From Bacteroidales bacterium (GTDB lineage Bacteria > Bacteroidota > Bacteroidia > Bacteroidales > WCHB1-69), in NCBI GenBank assembly GCA_017650305.1, contig JAGCFD010000048.1, positions 1 through 33,805 of the forward strand: DNA of 33,805 nucleotides, given 5' to 3'. The position numbers were made by a program, and so were the translations under genes. The first letter of the stretch is position 1. Each line of letters starts with the position of its first letter. Of the stretch, positions 16,724 through 26,652 are shown one piece after another. Under the pieces are notes generated by a model. It saw only the letters and a list, made by a program, of their open reading frames with translations. It was not told the DNA's origin and did not search any database.

Positions 16724-18087
16724 TCTTTTTTGGTTAATTTATATCCATTGTAACGATCCATCACCTCCTGCACATAGTTGACAGTGTGCTTTCCAGGATA
16801 ATAGCCGCATTTGACATCTGGGTCGCTGTAGTAATCTTTATGTGATTTCAAGAGGAGATATTCTTTCACAGACTCCCAATGCTCAGAGTCGCCTCCGTAT
16901 TTTTTGCAAAGGGTGATAGCATCAAGAATGTGTCCAGGACCGGAATTATAGGCCCCGGCTACGAAATAGTAGATGTCGTTGGTATCTACTTTGTTCGCGA
17001 AAATGTTGTATAAAAAACTAATATACTTGACACCGGCCCGTATTTGATCTTCTACGGTGGAGGTGTCGTTTAGGCCATATCGTTCGTAGGTGACGGGCAT
17101 CATCTGCATGATGCCATAGCTGCCTCCGATGCCCAGCACATCCGTGCAAAAATGAGATTCCTGATAGATGATGGAGGATACAAAGCGCCAGTCGAGACCG
17201 TGTCGTTTGCTGGCAGCCTGTATGCAGTTGTCATACGTGGAGATGTTGTCTTTCTTCTTGCCGAAAGAGTTGTTGATGACCTGCGAGTGTTGCGACAGAT
17301 ATCGCAGCGTCATCTTTTTGTAGAATTTTGTCGGTTTCACATTGGAAAGCCATAGGTTAATGGAGTCGTTGAGGGTTTTGTTTTTGGGATTCAATATCCA
17401 GTTGCGCGGAAAGTCCTCACCGATTCTCGGGCCCATCACCAGGTTGTGATAGAAGGGCAGAAGCGTGATGGCGATATAATGGTTGCAGACAACATAGTCG
17501 ATAAGCGTGTCTTCCAGCATTTCAATCAAGTCCTCTACCGTTTTGTCGGGGTGATCCTCTTGGCGCCAGGTTTTAGGCATCTGGAGAGAGCTGAAATCGA
17601 GTTTTTGAAAATATTGTGCCGGCGTGTGTGCCACATGGGTGGCGGAGCTGTCGAAGACCATGTTCTTGCGCATCAGCAAGATGGGGTAGGTGTAGGAGTG
17701 TGGTTCCGACTGCGTCAGATACATCGGGGAGAAGAAACTCTTGTTGAAGTCGAAACTGACGATGTCGTATTTGTTGGTGAAAGACTTCATCAGCATACTG
17801 TCAGGATCGGCCTCAATCGCAATATCCACCTTCATGTTGAAGTCTTTGGCTATCTGTTTGATCATGTCATATTGGAATCCGATCACTTGACCATGATAAA
17901 CAAAATAGTCGGCCGCATGATAGAAGATCAGCGCTTTCAGGGTGTCGCTATGATGGTAGGTTTTTTTCTCGTGTTTGACGATATTAGAGATAGGGGTGTA
18001 GTCAATTCTTCCGCGAAGAAGCAACGCACCCACCAAAAACACGGTGGCGGAAATGAGTATTATTTCACCGATTATTTTCTTCTTCAA
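16720..18087 (-). CDS. mltF: MltF-like membrane-bound lytic murein transglycosylase
   Basis: Cleaves peptidoglycan between MurNAc and GlcNAc from the periplasmic side. An N-terminal anchor helix (residues 5-24) precedes a periplasmic-binding-protein-like domain (about 48-255, with KALIFYHAADYFVYHGQVIGF-type start and YDIVSFDFNKS) and a C-terminal SLT domain (about 285-450). The catalytic Glu is E310 in IIYQESHF, followed by GGSYGIMQMMP and GAYNSGPGHI, both standard for SLT family 1. 455 residues, close to E. coli MltF. Its last four bases overlap purD. Promoter not recognised. Confidence 0.92.
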   Translation of the reverse strand: MKKKIIGEIILISATVFLVGALLLRGRIDYTPISNIVKHEKKTYHHSDTLKALIFYHAADYFVYHGQVIGFQYDMIKQIAKDFNMKVDIAIEADPDSMLMKSFTNKYDIVSFDFNKSFFSPMYLTQSEPHSYTYPILLMRKNMVFDSSATHVAHTPAQYFQKLDFSSLQMPKTWRQEDHPDKTVEDLIEMLEDTLIDYVVCNHYIAITLLPFYHNLVMGPRIGEDFPRNWILNPKNKTLNDSINLWLSNVKPTKFYKKMTLRYLSQHSQVINNSFGKKKDNISTYDNCIQAASKRHGLDWRFVSSIIYQESHFCTDVLGIGGSYGIMQMMPVTYERYGLNDTSTVEDQIRAGVKYISFLYNIFANKVDTNDIYYFVAGAYNSGPGHILDAITLCKKYGGDSEHWESVKEYLLLKSHKDYYSDPDVKCGYYPGKHTVNYVQEVMDRYNGYKLTKKE

Positions 18088-18167
18088 AACATAGAATTTA
18101 ATATTCGGTCATCAATCTGGTCGGGATAGAGATGGCAGAAAAGGCAGAGTGAGTGGAGTGAATATAG

Positions 18168-18569
18168 TTAAAATGTTTGCACCATCAAGATGGTTTTGGA
18201 AGTGGTTTCGCCGTCATTGACTTGCACTTGGGCGGCGCCAGTATAGTACTTCACTTCTACGATGTTGCCTTCCTCGTCAAGGGTGGTGTCAGCTTTGGAA
18301 GCTACCACATCAAGCAGGGCGGGGTAGGGGAAAACATGTTCAAAGACACCGTTTGCATTCGTATATCCGTCCGCACGAGCATAGTCGGCATATTCTTCTT
18401 TTCCCACTACAATATGTACATTAGAGCATACCTCTCCAGTATCAATGCCATTGTTTGAATAGTAACATTCAATATGCATGGTGCAGTCATGGTTTTTCTT
18501 GCATTGAGAAAAAGCCAAAGCTACGAAGGCAGCCAGCAATATCGGAATAAAAAATCTAAGTCTTTTCAT
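18168..18569 (-). CDS. Small putative lipoprotein, function unknown
   Basis: 133 residues from the Met at 18569. This start is preferred over an in-frame Met at 18596 because a -7 box covers 18594-18601, so the mRNA would begin inside the longer frame. The signal sequence MKRLRFFIPILLAAFVALA is followed by FSQCKKNHDC; Cys21 is the likely lipidated residue, although Gln at -1 is atypical. The mature part looks like a small beta domain (VHIVVGKEEYADYARADGY, then GVFEHVFPYPALLDVVASK), reminiscent of carboxypeptidase-regulatory-like beta-sandwich folds. It sits between sprA and mltF on the same strand. No family recognised. Confidence 0.75.
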   Translation of the reverse strand: MKRLRFFIPILLAAFVALAFSQCKKNHDCTMHIECYYSNNGIDTGEVCSNVHIVVGKEEYADYARADGYTNANGVFEHVFPYPALLDVVASKADTTLDEEGNIVEVKYYTGAAQVQVNDGETTSKTILMVQTF

Positions 18570-18593
18570 AATCCTAATTATTTTTATGAGCCG

Positions 18594-18601
18594 CAAAAAT
18601 A
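18594..18601 (-). promoter_or_regulatory. -7 box (TATTTTTG) for the small lipoprotein gene
   Basis: Minus-strand exact TAnnTTTG, 25 bases upstream of the Met at 18569. It decides between the two possible start codons. Confidence 0.7.
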
Positions 18602-18678
18602 ATAAAATCCTATTTTAAAGTATCATAAAAAAACACAATTTTTCAATAGCGTAATGTCAAAAACTGCGGAAATGTCCA

Positions 18679-21600
18679 TTACTGAGATAACATCAGTCGC
18701 AGGGCGATACCGGTCTCGAAGTTCATGTTGTTGTATTGGTTCTGAACTTTCGGTCTGTTGATAGTTTGATCGTAGTAGAATTTGATGCCTACCATTTGGC
18801 TGAATTGGTATTCGGCGGCGACATTGATAGTTGCGGTGAGAGTACCAGCGGTCACTTGGTCTTGAAGTTCCTGGATCTTGCGCAATTGGGTGGAGTTGTT
18901 TTTGATGCCGACACCGGCGGTTAGATTCAGGTCACTGACAAACTGGCGTTTTTGTCCGGCGAAGACCAGGCCGACCTTGAGGTCTTTGAAACGGTAGCCG
19001 CCAGAAACGGCAAGTTCATAGCTGGCAGATTCGGTAATCTGATTGTTGGTGAAGCTGATAGCCACGTTGCGTGATTGTTTGTACTCTACTTTGAGTAGTA
19101 AGCTGTTGCGCAGTGTCATGTCGAAGCCGATAAGCGGTGCGAATTGTTCTGACAGGGCAATCTGGTTCAATTCCTCGCGTGGGATGAAGTCTCCCAGAGC
19201 GTTCAGTGCGCCGCCGCCATCAACATAGGCGAGGTTGGTGGCGAAACCGCCGATCTGGTATGTGCAGGTGTAGCTGTGTGCGATTGAGAGGCTTTGGAAC
19301 ACTTTGTCGATGCCTTTGATTTTGGAGAAACCATTGTAGGTCAGGCGCCAGTTGGGCAGCGGGATTTTCAGGAATGGGGTGGAGAGATCCATCTTCTCGG
19401 CATCCTTGCCCATGTAGGCAGAAAAGAAAGCGCCCATAAGAACATCTTGTGACACTTCGCTATAGCCTTCCGGGAAACCAGTCTCGGGATTTACCTCACC
19501 AGAGTAGTTTTCATTAGCCTCGGCAAGACGATTGGCGATGAGAAGACGTACATCCCGGAAATCTTCAAAGAGTTGGTTGTAGTCTTTGAAGAATGTCTTC
19601 AAGCCGCAATAGGTCATGCTGAAGGAGCCGTTTCTTTGCGGGGTATAATGATAAAGCACACCTTCTTCATCCACGTGGAAATATTCGGAGTAGTTTTCGG
19701 TGTAACGGCGAGTGGCTGACACTTCGATACGGAAGTCGCGGAACGGTTCTATGGTGGCCCTCAGATTGAGGTTCTCATTCATTGTTCGCTGGTAGGCAGT
19801 GTTCATCAACGAGTCTGTGGTGAGCCAGTGGTTTGCAGCGCCAATGGCTTGCACGTCTGGTTGGCCACCAAAGACGAACAGGAAGCCAGGAGACTTGTCG
19901 TGGAGGTCGATACCGAACAGTTTGGGTGTTCCCATATATCCTGGCAGCGTGGTACCCGAACCTCTTGTGTAGTTGGCGGATACGTTACGTACCATCATGA
20001 TGAAACGCAGGGTCCCGTCCAGAATGATCTTTCCATAGTTGGGTTTCTCCAAAGAGTCCTTGGCATTTTTGGCTTCTTCTCTATCTTCTTTCTTTTGATT
20101 TTTGTCCCTTAAGGTGCTTTGATTTTGATTCTGAGGTTTCCGGTTGCTGCCCTGGTTCACCTTTTTCAGGTAGGGAATGTTGTTGTACAGAGTTACAAAG
20201 TTCACATTGGCGTTGCCCTGGATATTGTTGGAGTTCTGGATGGTGTTACCCAGGTATGCCAATGAGAGGGCGGATGCGGTAAATTGGTAGGTGGACTGGT
20301 AGCGGACATTGGCGGTGATCCAGTTGAACAAAGGTATTTTGTTGATAGGAAGCTGGTAGGTGCCGCTGAATACTTGTCTGTAGTCGGTGGTGCGTCCGCC
20401 GCGGCCTATGTTGTGCCAGATGGAGTCTTTTTCCAGTCTGGTCTCAATGCGTCCGTCTGGTTCGTCGATGCGGGCGGAGGCATCGGCTCTGAATTCCAGT
20501 TTCAAGCTTTGGAAGATATCCCAGTTGAGGGCGTAGTTACGCGTCCAGTCGAAGGTCTTCACATAGCTGGTGTCCACGATGATGTTGCCTTGGCTCTTTG
20601 GACGGTATTTGAACTCTTGCAACTCTCTGCGCAGGGAGGTTCTTATCACCACATTTTTGGGCATCGGTGTGATGTTGAAGTCGCGAATCAGCTGCAGCCA
20701 CTTGTTGCGCGTCCACTTCATCTTGCTGAAAGGACGGTAGTTCTTCGGGTTGGTGCTGAAGGTATAGCCCAACTCGCCGTCATGTTTATATTCATTGTTC
20801 ATCTCCAGATCCACATCTCGTTGTATCAACTCTGAATAGGAGTAGGAGAAGTCCAGGTTTTCAATATCCCATGGATGCATCTTGGATCCGCTTTCAAAGT
20901 TGCGTTCCTTTCGGACATTCATGAGGTTGATGTTTTGCCGTTGAGTAAAGGAGGTAGTCATCTTGCGGAGGGAGTCGCGCTCTTCAGCGCTTTCGCATAA
21001 TGCCAGATCTTGTTGCAACTTCACGTCAGGATTCAGGGGGTTGTACTCCGGCATGGCCATACCCATGGAGTAGTCGTAGTGGAATGGGATTTTGATATTC
21101 CACTTCTCTGGGAAGAAGAGTTTTCCACCGTCGATATTGGTAGCGACATCGACGTTGATGTTGGTCTCGTGAGAACGTTCGGTTACCGACTGCTCAATTC
21201 CGCCGAAGCCTGGGGTGGAGTAGGTTCCAGACACGGTGATGTCACCCACGTCGGCTATGTTCATGCGGGCGCGCAACAGAGCGGCTACGCCTTGTCTGTC
21301 ATCAAAGCCGACCAGTCGAAGTTCGTTGACCCAAACCTCCACGGATTTAGCCTCCATGTCATCATTGTCTATGACGCTTTGTTTCTTTGGGTTGCGGATA
21401 CCGATCATGATGGTTGTAACATCAGCAAGGTTGGGGTTGCCGACCACGGTCATTCTGTTGCCTCCCTCCAATATCTTAGTGTAAGGAATCAGATTGCTGG
21501 CCAAGTCACCATGTCTGACAGCCAGGTTACGTTCAATCTTCATAGCCACTAAGGAGTCGAGATCGATGACCATGTTGTTGGCTAACGGCCAGATGGCGAG

Positions 21601-24600
21601 GGTGTCCTTGCCCACACCCCAAGGGGTGATCTCCACCGGAATCTCATATTCATAGAAGTTGTCGGTGAAGTCGGAACCCAATCGGATGAAGGTGGTGATG
21701 TCACCCTTTTGGAGGTCGTTGGAGCTGCGTACGGACTCTGCGTGGATGGACATTTGAATGGTTCTGAAGTTTCGGAGGTCGTAAGCAGTGCTTTTGTAAA
21801 CGGCACGGGCGTCACCATCTTCCAAATCAATGGCCTTCATGGTAAGAGACTGCTCGTTGATTTGGCGGATAGTCAAGCCTGCAATAGTCTCGCGTTCGAT
21901 GCCCGGCGGCAACAGGTAAGGGATGGGCGTTCTGTTGGAGTTCTCCTCATAACTGACCGTACCGACGTAGAAAGAGCTTTCGCCGTCACCTTGCGAGGGA
22001 ATATAGTCGCCCTCTTCGCGCAGACTCAGGTTGTATGTGCGCCAGTCGCTGCGCACCAGCTCGAAGGTGGCGAAACGGCAGATGACGGGTTCCTCAAAAC
22101 CGCGTAAGAACATACGCATAAAACGTATGGAGTTGAAACCGGAAATGTTGTTGACAACCTTGTCGGGATTATGGATCGGGATACGGAACTGATACCACTT
22201 GGTAGTCAGTCGCTCGCCATTAGGTAGCGGGGAGGAGACAGCCTCATAGACGTCGTTGATGTAGTTCTCGCCCACCACCATGTGTTCCGGAGACAGGTTG
22301 ATAACGTATTGGTAGTATTTTTCATCCTCGCTGAGGGTGTTGTCGTTGTTCATATCCTCCAGGTTGGGCAATGGAGTGGCGGAGGTGGGGTAATTCTCGG
22401 GACTTTGGTTGTCAGTAGGGGAGTTGCCATCGGCATTATTATAATATTTGTATCGTTCCACGAGCTTGATATCCGCTGCATCATAGTCTGATCCTCTGAA
22501 ATAGTGGTAGTTGTCATTGGAGGGGTCAGATATTGCCTTAAGATAGGCCCCAGAGGTGTTGCCGTATGTGTTGGCGATAAGCTGGAGGTAGGAGTCGTTG
22601 AAAAATTGACGCTCACTGTCATCGCGTAAACCATCATAACCCACATCTTGGTTGAGACGAGATTCTTCCTCCAAATCGAATGCGTTGACAATCTGCTGTA
22701 CGGTTGGCACACGGCCCCAAGCCGTGTACTCTATGTTTTCATCGCTGCCGTCAGCAGGTAGCCCGCTCTCAAAGGATTTCATACCATCACGCAAGATGTC
22801 CTCGGAGATATCTCCTAAGTTAAAGTAGAGTTTACCACCCGAATGGGTCTCGTTGTTGATGAAAGGATCCATCATCCAGAACTCAATATATTCGTAGTTG
22901 GATGACTCGAAGTCGGTGTTGTCGAACTTACGCATGATACCAGCCCAACGAGACCTGGGGTCGCGCAGGGAGCCGTCATCGTTGATACCTTGGGAGTATC
23001 CTTCTGAACCGGTCACATCATAGTTGTACGGACCCTTTTCAGAGGGATAATAAGCCAAGTTGAAAACCGGCATGTAGGTGGAGATGGTAGTACCATCGTA
23101 TTCTTTGTATGGGAAGAGCTCCGGCTCATAGACGGCACGGGCGTACGGGTCTGAAAGATCCTCTGCGGTCAAGTTGGACGGTGTGGCGGAATTGCCATTG
23201 TAGAAAACGGACTGGTCTACAATGTACCAAGAAAGATGGGCACGGTTGTAACCGTATGCCAGCTGTTTGCGAGGATTGTCGGTGACGGAAAGGACACCGG
23301 CCTCAGGGAAGATGTCAGGCTGCCCTTGTGGCGTGGAGGCCAACACCCAGTTGGCAAAGGTGTTCAGGTTGATGGTTGTCTTAGACGCCTCGAAATTGTC
23401 GATGTATGTGATGCCCTGTTTGCCGATGGCACGAGAATGACCCGGAACAAAATGGGCAAACTCACCCTCCAGATTCAAGAAGGACTGGGTTGTTGTGCTG
23501 TGGAAGGAGAGCAGGTCTACCGCTCTAGTGACGAACGGAAGCTCCGTCTTATAGGCGAAGTTCATTCCCCAAATGAAATTGTTGATGGGCTCGTCGCCGT
23601 AGTTGACCTTGTTGGTGATGGGCCGCTCTCTCAGATTCATAAGGGTGGCACCGATGTTGAAGTTCGGAGAGAATGTGTAGTCTAAGTTGGCTCCGAAGAG
23701 ATATTGGTCTGTGCCATATTCATCTTCCGGCTCCCAGGTGATGTTGATGGGAGTTCCGGAATTGAGATAACCTTGGTTGATGATGGAAACGGTACCCATG
23801 TCGTAGTTGACCGTGTAGTCCACATTTTCCTGGAGGGTGATACCACCAGCGGTGACTTTGACAGAGCCTTCTGCCACATTTGTGGTGGGGATTCGGAATT
23901 CGGAACCGTAGGAGGAGCGGTAAGTACCTTCGATGTAGAACTTGTTTTTGTTGGTGATTTGCTGCGCCATCGTCTTGGTCATCGTGTAGAGGGAGTCGAA
24001 GGCGTATTTTTCAGCCAGCTCCGGTTCGGTGATGACAGCTCTCAAGTCTTTGCCGAAAGGTTCGACGGTGGGGAAGTAGATGCGACCGTTGGAGGAGTTG
24101 ATGGTACCTCCCACAGTAGCCGCATTGTCGATGAAGTCGAAAATACCATCAGGGTTGGGGTCTTGCTGTTGGTTCAAACGGTCCAAGCCTAACAGTCGAA
24201 TCAACGGGATGCCCTGCTCGGAGCCTTGGGTGAAGAAGCCGTTGGGTACACCTTCTGCATCACCAGTATAGAGAACATTCAGACGGAATTTCTCATTGGA
24301 AACCTGATATGCGGAAAGGCTATATACATTCTTCATCATGAGTTTCCAGAGTGGAGACTTGGTGTTGGTGTTGCTGCTCTTCAGCAATTTCACGCGGATA
24401 CATTCAGGGGCGGTCACTTCGTTGGAGAATTCACCGACCTGATAGACTTTATCATCACCGATAACAGTGTATTGGAAGGCAACGGCCAGCACCTGGTCTG
24501 AATTCAATGCGGAGTTCAGAGAGATGAAACCCAATTTGGTGTTGACGGTGTATTCGCTGGGACTGAGCAGTCGGGCACTTTCGAGTTTCTCATAGTTCTT

Positions 24601-25971
24601 GCCAGAGGTCAAACCGATGGAGTGCATGTTGGCGGAAACGGTTGAAAGGTTGCGGTACAGGGATGTATCCACCAGCATCATCAAGTTGTTGATCTGGTCG
24701 TCAGGATATTGCCCGCCGTCGTACATGGGGTTGTATGAGAAGGAGGCAAATTCGGGATCGGCCTCACCCAAGTCGGTGAAGGCGACGATGTTGCGGTTCT
24801 CATTGGTGGCGGCACCGATGGTGGTGCGCCAGACCTCTATTTTAGTGATGACGATGGGGGAGCCGACGAGCGGCAGTGTGCTCAGATAATCGTTGTAGTG
24901 ATCGCGGAAAAACTGGGCTAAGAAGAAGTGACGGTTTTCTTCGTATTCGTCAGCACTGAAATAGAACTCCTCTTCTGCTGCGCCATTGGTGATGGCGGCA
25001 CTTTGGGTGGCGCCCTTCTTCTGGGCTGCCACACCCGTAATGGTCAGGTTGCCGAACTTGAACTGTCCCTTTACACCAAAGAGGTTCTGGCTTCCCGTGA
25101 TCAGGGTGCTGTTGAGCGGCATCGTCACATTACCGAACTCTATCAACTGCAAGATCTCATCTTCCTTGCCGGCATATTTCAACTTCATAAGGTCGTTGTT
25201 GGTACCGACTTGCAGCTGGTTGGTTGCATAGTTGAGGTTGAACTCGATCTTTTCGCCAACTCGCGCAATCATGTTGAGCTGGATGTCCTGGTCAAAATCA
25301 AAGTCGGTGTGCCTCCTCTGTTTGACAGGCAGAGAGTAGTTTTGGGTCCGGTTGTGCTTGACGCCGAATTTCACCTCGATATTACCAGACGGGCGGATGT
25401 CAATGGTGTTGCTGCCGAAGATGCTCTCGAAGAGATCGCCGCCAACGTGCAGTTCCGGTATCAGGCCACCGCCGCCAGTGCGTTTGCCAGAAGCGCCCAC
25501 ACTGTTGGAGTGCCAATAGTTTTCAATGCTCTGTTGGAGATCGTAGTCGATGTACTCGTTGATATCCATGTAGGCGCCCGGTCCGAATGGCACGTCGCCA
25601 GTCTGATATTGAAACTCGTAAGTGTTGGTCTCGGGATTGTATTGGATGACAGTGCCAACACCAGGAGGGTTTTGCAGATAGAAAGGACTATAATGCGGGT
25701 TGCTCAACGGATTGTTGTCGGGTTGGGGCACACCGGACTCCTCGTTGGAGTCGGGAGGTGTGATGGGACGATTGGCCATGGCAGCCATCACATAATCCGT
25801 GGAAACAATAGTGTCAGAAGAGTTGACAGTCGCCTCCTCGTCACCCTGTGGAGCGCGAATCGATGAGTGTTGCATTCTTGCGTTGGCAGCATATCCTATG
25901 GTGAAAAAGACACACAAGGATGCAAGTGCCAATGCGCAGTAGAGTATTTTGTTGAGACTTATCTTTTTCAA
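18679..25971 (-). CDS. sprA: SprA, giant outer-membrane translocon of the type IX secretion system
   Basis: 2430 residues with an N-terminal signal sequence (ILYCALALASLCVFFTIGYA). SprA is known to form a very large single-chain 36-strand beta-barrel that exports proteins carrying T9SS C-terminal domains, with PorV and Plug at its openings. Family marks visible here include GGDLFESIFGSNTIDIRPSG, QDIQLNMIARVGEKIEFNLN, the FGVKGQFKFGNLTITGVAAQ region, GITYIDNFEASKTTINL, VEVWVNELRLVGFDDRQG and the terminal FETGIALRLMLS. The length is in the SprA/Sov range. ruvA lies 9 bases upstream on the same strand, so sprA is almost surely cotranscribed from the ruvA promoter; this linkage is seen in other Bacteroidota. 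No frame breaks seen. Confidence 0.97.
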   Translation of the reverse strand: MKKISLNKILYCALALASLCVFFTIGYAANARMQHSSIRAPQGDEEATVNSSDTIVSTDYVMAAMANRPITPPDSNEESGVPQPDNNPLSNPHYSPFYLQNPPGVGTVIQYNPETNTYEFQYQTGDVPFGPGAYMDINEYIDYDLQQSIENYWHSNSVGASGKRTGGGGLIPELHVGGDLFESIFGSNTIDIRPSGNIEVKFGVKHNRTQNYSLPVKQRRHTDFDFDQDIQLNMIARVGEKIEFNLNYATNQLQVGTNNDLMKLKYAGKEDEILQLIEFGNVTMPLNSTLITGSQNLFGVKGQFKFGNLTITGVAAQKKGATQSAAITNGAAEEEFYFSADEYEENRHFFLAQFFRDHYNDYLSTLPLVGSPIVITKIEVWRTTIGAATNENRNIVAFTDLGEADPEFASFSYNPMYDGGQYPDDQINNLMMLVDTSLYRNLSTVSANMHSIGLTSGKNYEKLESARLLSPSEYTVNTKLGFISLNSALNSDQVLAVAFQYTVIGDDKVYQVGEFSNEVTAPECIRVKLLKSSNTNTKSPLWKLMMKNVYSLSAYQVSNEKFRLNVLYTGDAEGVPNGFFTQGSEQGIPLIRLLGLDRLNQQQDPNPDGIFDFIDNAATVGGTINSSNGRIYFPTVEPFGKDLRAVITEPELAEKYAFDSLYTMTKTMAQQITNKNKFYIEGTYRSSYGSEFRIPTTNVAEGSVKVTAGGITLQENVDYTVNYDMGTVSIINQGYLNSGTPINITWEPEDEYGTDQYLFGANLDYTFSPNFNIGATLMNLRERPITNKVNYGDEPINNFIWGMNFAYKTELPFVTRAVDLLSFHSTTTQSFLNLEGEFAHFVPGHSRAIGKQGITYIDNFEASKTTINLNTFANWVLASTPQGQPDIFPEAGVLSVTDNPRKQLAYGYNRAHLSWYIVDQSVFYNGNSATPSNLTAEDLSDPYARAVYEPELFPYKEYDGTTISTYMPVFNLAYYPSEKGPYNYDVTGSEGYSQGINDDGSLRDPRSRWAGIMRKFDNTDFESSNYEYIEFWMMDPFINNETHSGGKLYFNLGDISEDILRDGMKSFESGLPADGSDENIEYTAWGRVPTVQQIVNAFDLEEESRLNQDVGYDGLRDDSERQFFNDSYLQLIANTYGNTSGAYLKAISDPSNDNYHYFRGSDYDAADIKLVERYKYYNNADGNSPTDNQSPENYPTSATPLPNLEDMNNDNTLSEDEKYYQYVINLSPEHMVVGENYINDVYEAVSSPLPNGERLTTKWYQFRIPIHNPDKVVNNISGFNSIRFMRMFLRGFEEPVICRFATFELVRSDWRTYNLSLREEGDYIPSQGDGESSFYVGTVSYEENSNRTPIPYLLPPGIERETIAGLTIRQINEQSLTMKAIDLEDGDARAVYKSTAYDLRNFRTIQMSIHAESVRSSNDLQKGDITTFIRLGSDFTDNFYEYEIPVEITPWGVGKDTLAIWPLANNMVIDLDSLVAMKIERNLAVRHGDLASNLIPYTKILEGGNRMTVVGNPNLADVTTIMIGIRNPKKQSVIDNDDMEAKSVEVWVNELRLVGFDDRQGVAALLRARMNIADVGDITVSGTYSTPGFGGIEQSVTERSHETNINVDVATNIDGGKLFFPEKWNIKIPFHYDYSMGMAMPEYNPLNPDVKLQQDLALCESAEERDSLRKMTTSFTQRQNINLMNVRKERNFESGSKMHPWDIENLDFSYSYSELIQRDVDLEMNNEYKHDGELGYTFSTNPKNYRPFSKMKWTRNKWLQLIRDFNITPMPKNVVIRTSLRRELQEFKYRPKSQGNIIVDTSYVKTFDWTRNYALNWDIFQSLKLEFRADASARIDEPDGRIETRLEKDSIWHNIGRGGRTTDYRQVFSGTYQLPINKIPLFNWITANVRYQSTYQFTASALSLAYLGNTIQNSNNIQGNANVNFVTLYNNIPYLKKVNQGSNRKPQNQNQSTLRDKNQKKEDREEAKNAKDSLEKPNYGKIILDGTLRFIMMVRNVSANYTRGSGTTLPGYMGTPKLFGIDLHDKSPGFLFVFGGQPDVQAIGAANHWLTTDSLMNTAYQRTMNENLNLRATIEPFRDFRIEVSATRRYTENYSEYFHVDEEGVLYHYTPQRNGSFSMTYCGLKTFFKDYNQLFEDFRDVRLLIANRLAEANENYSGEVNPETGFPEGYSEVSQDVLMGAFFSAYMGKDAEKMDLSTPFLKIPLPNWRLTYNGFSKIKGIDKVFQSLSIAHSYTCTYQIGGFATNLAYVDGGGALNALGDFIPREELNQIALSEQFAPLIGFDMTLRNSLLLKVEYKQSRNVAISFTNNQITESASYELAVSGGYRFKDLKVGLVFAGQKRQFVSDLNLTAGVGIKNNSTQLRKIQELQDQVTAGTLTATINVAAEYQFSQMVGIKFYYDQTINRPKVQNQYNNMNFETGIALRLMLSQ

Positions 25972-25980
25972 AAGTTCTTA

Positions 25981-26571
25981 CTATAAATATTTTAACGCCT
26001 TCTTTATCAGATCTTCCACTGATAAATTAATCCCTTCAGCTTTAATGACTTTGTCAAGGACAGATTCTGCTCCGGCCTTTGGAAATCCTAAAGCGACTAA
26101 TGCGGTTAACGCATCATATTTATTATTATTGTATGCAACTGAAATTTTTGTTGCATCTGTCAGCGACAATTTCTTGGTTTTGTCTTTCAATTCGATGATT
26201 AACCGCTGGGCGGTTTTGGCACCGATACCCTTGATAGACTGGATGGCTTTGACGTTGTCGGTGGCTATGGCATTCAGCACTTCTCCCACAGACATGGAAG
26301 AAAGGATGAGTCGGGCCGTGTTGGGACCCACGCCGTTGACAGAAATGAGAAGTTGGAAGAGTTCTCTCTCCTCCTCATTCGCAAAACCATACAAAACCTG
26401 TGCGTCTTCCTTGATGATATAATGAGTGTGCAAAGTCACTTCGCCCAAGTCCTTGATTTGAGAGTAAGTAGCCAGCGAAATGTTAACGCAGAAGCCGATT
26501 CCGCCCGCTGTTTCTATGATGACGTATGCCGGAGTGACCGACACAATTTTGCCTTTTACAAAACTAATCAT
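25981..26571 (-). CDS. ruvA: Holliday junction branch-migration protein RuvA
   Basis: Binds four-way junctions and loads RuvB. 196 residues. The OB domain is at the start (MISFVKGKIVSVTPAYVIIE), helix-hairpin-helix motifs are LLISVNGVGPNTARLIL and IQSIKGIGAKTAQRLIIELK, and the C-terminal domain III is DALTALVALGFPKAGAESVL. All three domains are present. ruvB and ruvC are not in the window. It is the first gene of the ruvA-sprA unit, with a -7 box about 23-30 bases upstream. Confidence 0.97.
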   Translation of the reverse strand: MISFVKGKIVSVTPAYVIIETAGGIGFCVNISLATYSQIKDLGEVTLHTHYIIKEDAQVLYGFANEEERELFQLLISVNGVGPNTARLILSSMSVGEVLNAIATDNVKAIQSIKGIGAKTAQRLIIELKDKTKKLSLTDATKISVAYNNNKYDALTALVALGFPKAGAESVLDKVIKAEGINLSVEDLIKKALKYL

Positions 26572-26593
26572 AATGGTTTTTTAAATCAGGCTG

Positions 26594-26601
26594 CAAAAGT
26601 A
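26594..26601 (-). promoter_or_regulatory. -7 box (TACTTTTG) for ruvA-sprA
   Basis: Minus-strand TAnnTTTG 23 bases before the ruvA ATG. It is back to back with the plus-strand promoter of the TonB receptor gene, 22 bases away. Confidence 0.7.
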
Positions 26602-26623
26602 TAAAAATCGAATGATTTTTTTG

Positions 26624-26631
26624 TATTTTTG
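26624..26631 (+). promoter_or_regulatory. -7 box (TATTTTTG) for the TonB-dependent receptor gene
   Basis: Exact TAnnTTTG followed by GCGCCC, 21 bases before the ATG at 26653. Confidence 0.75.
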
Positions 26632-26652
26632 CGCCCTTAAAATATGTAGATA

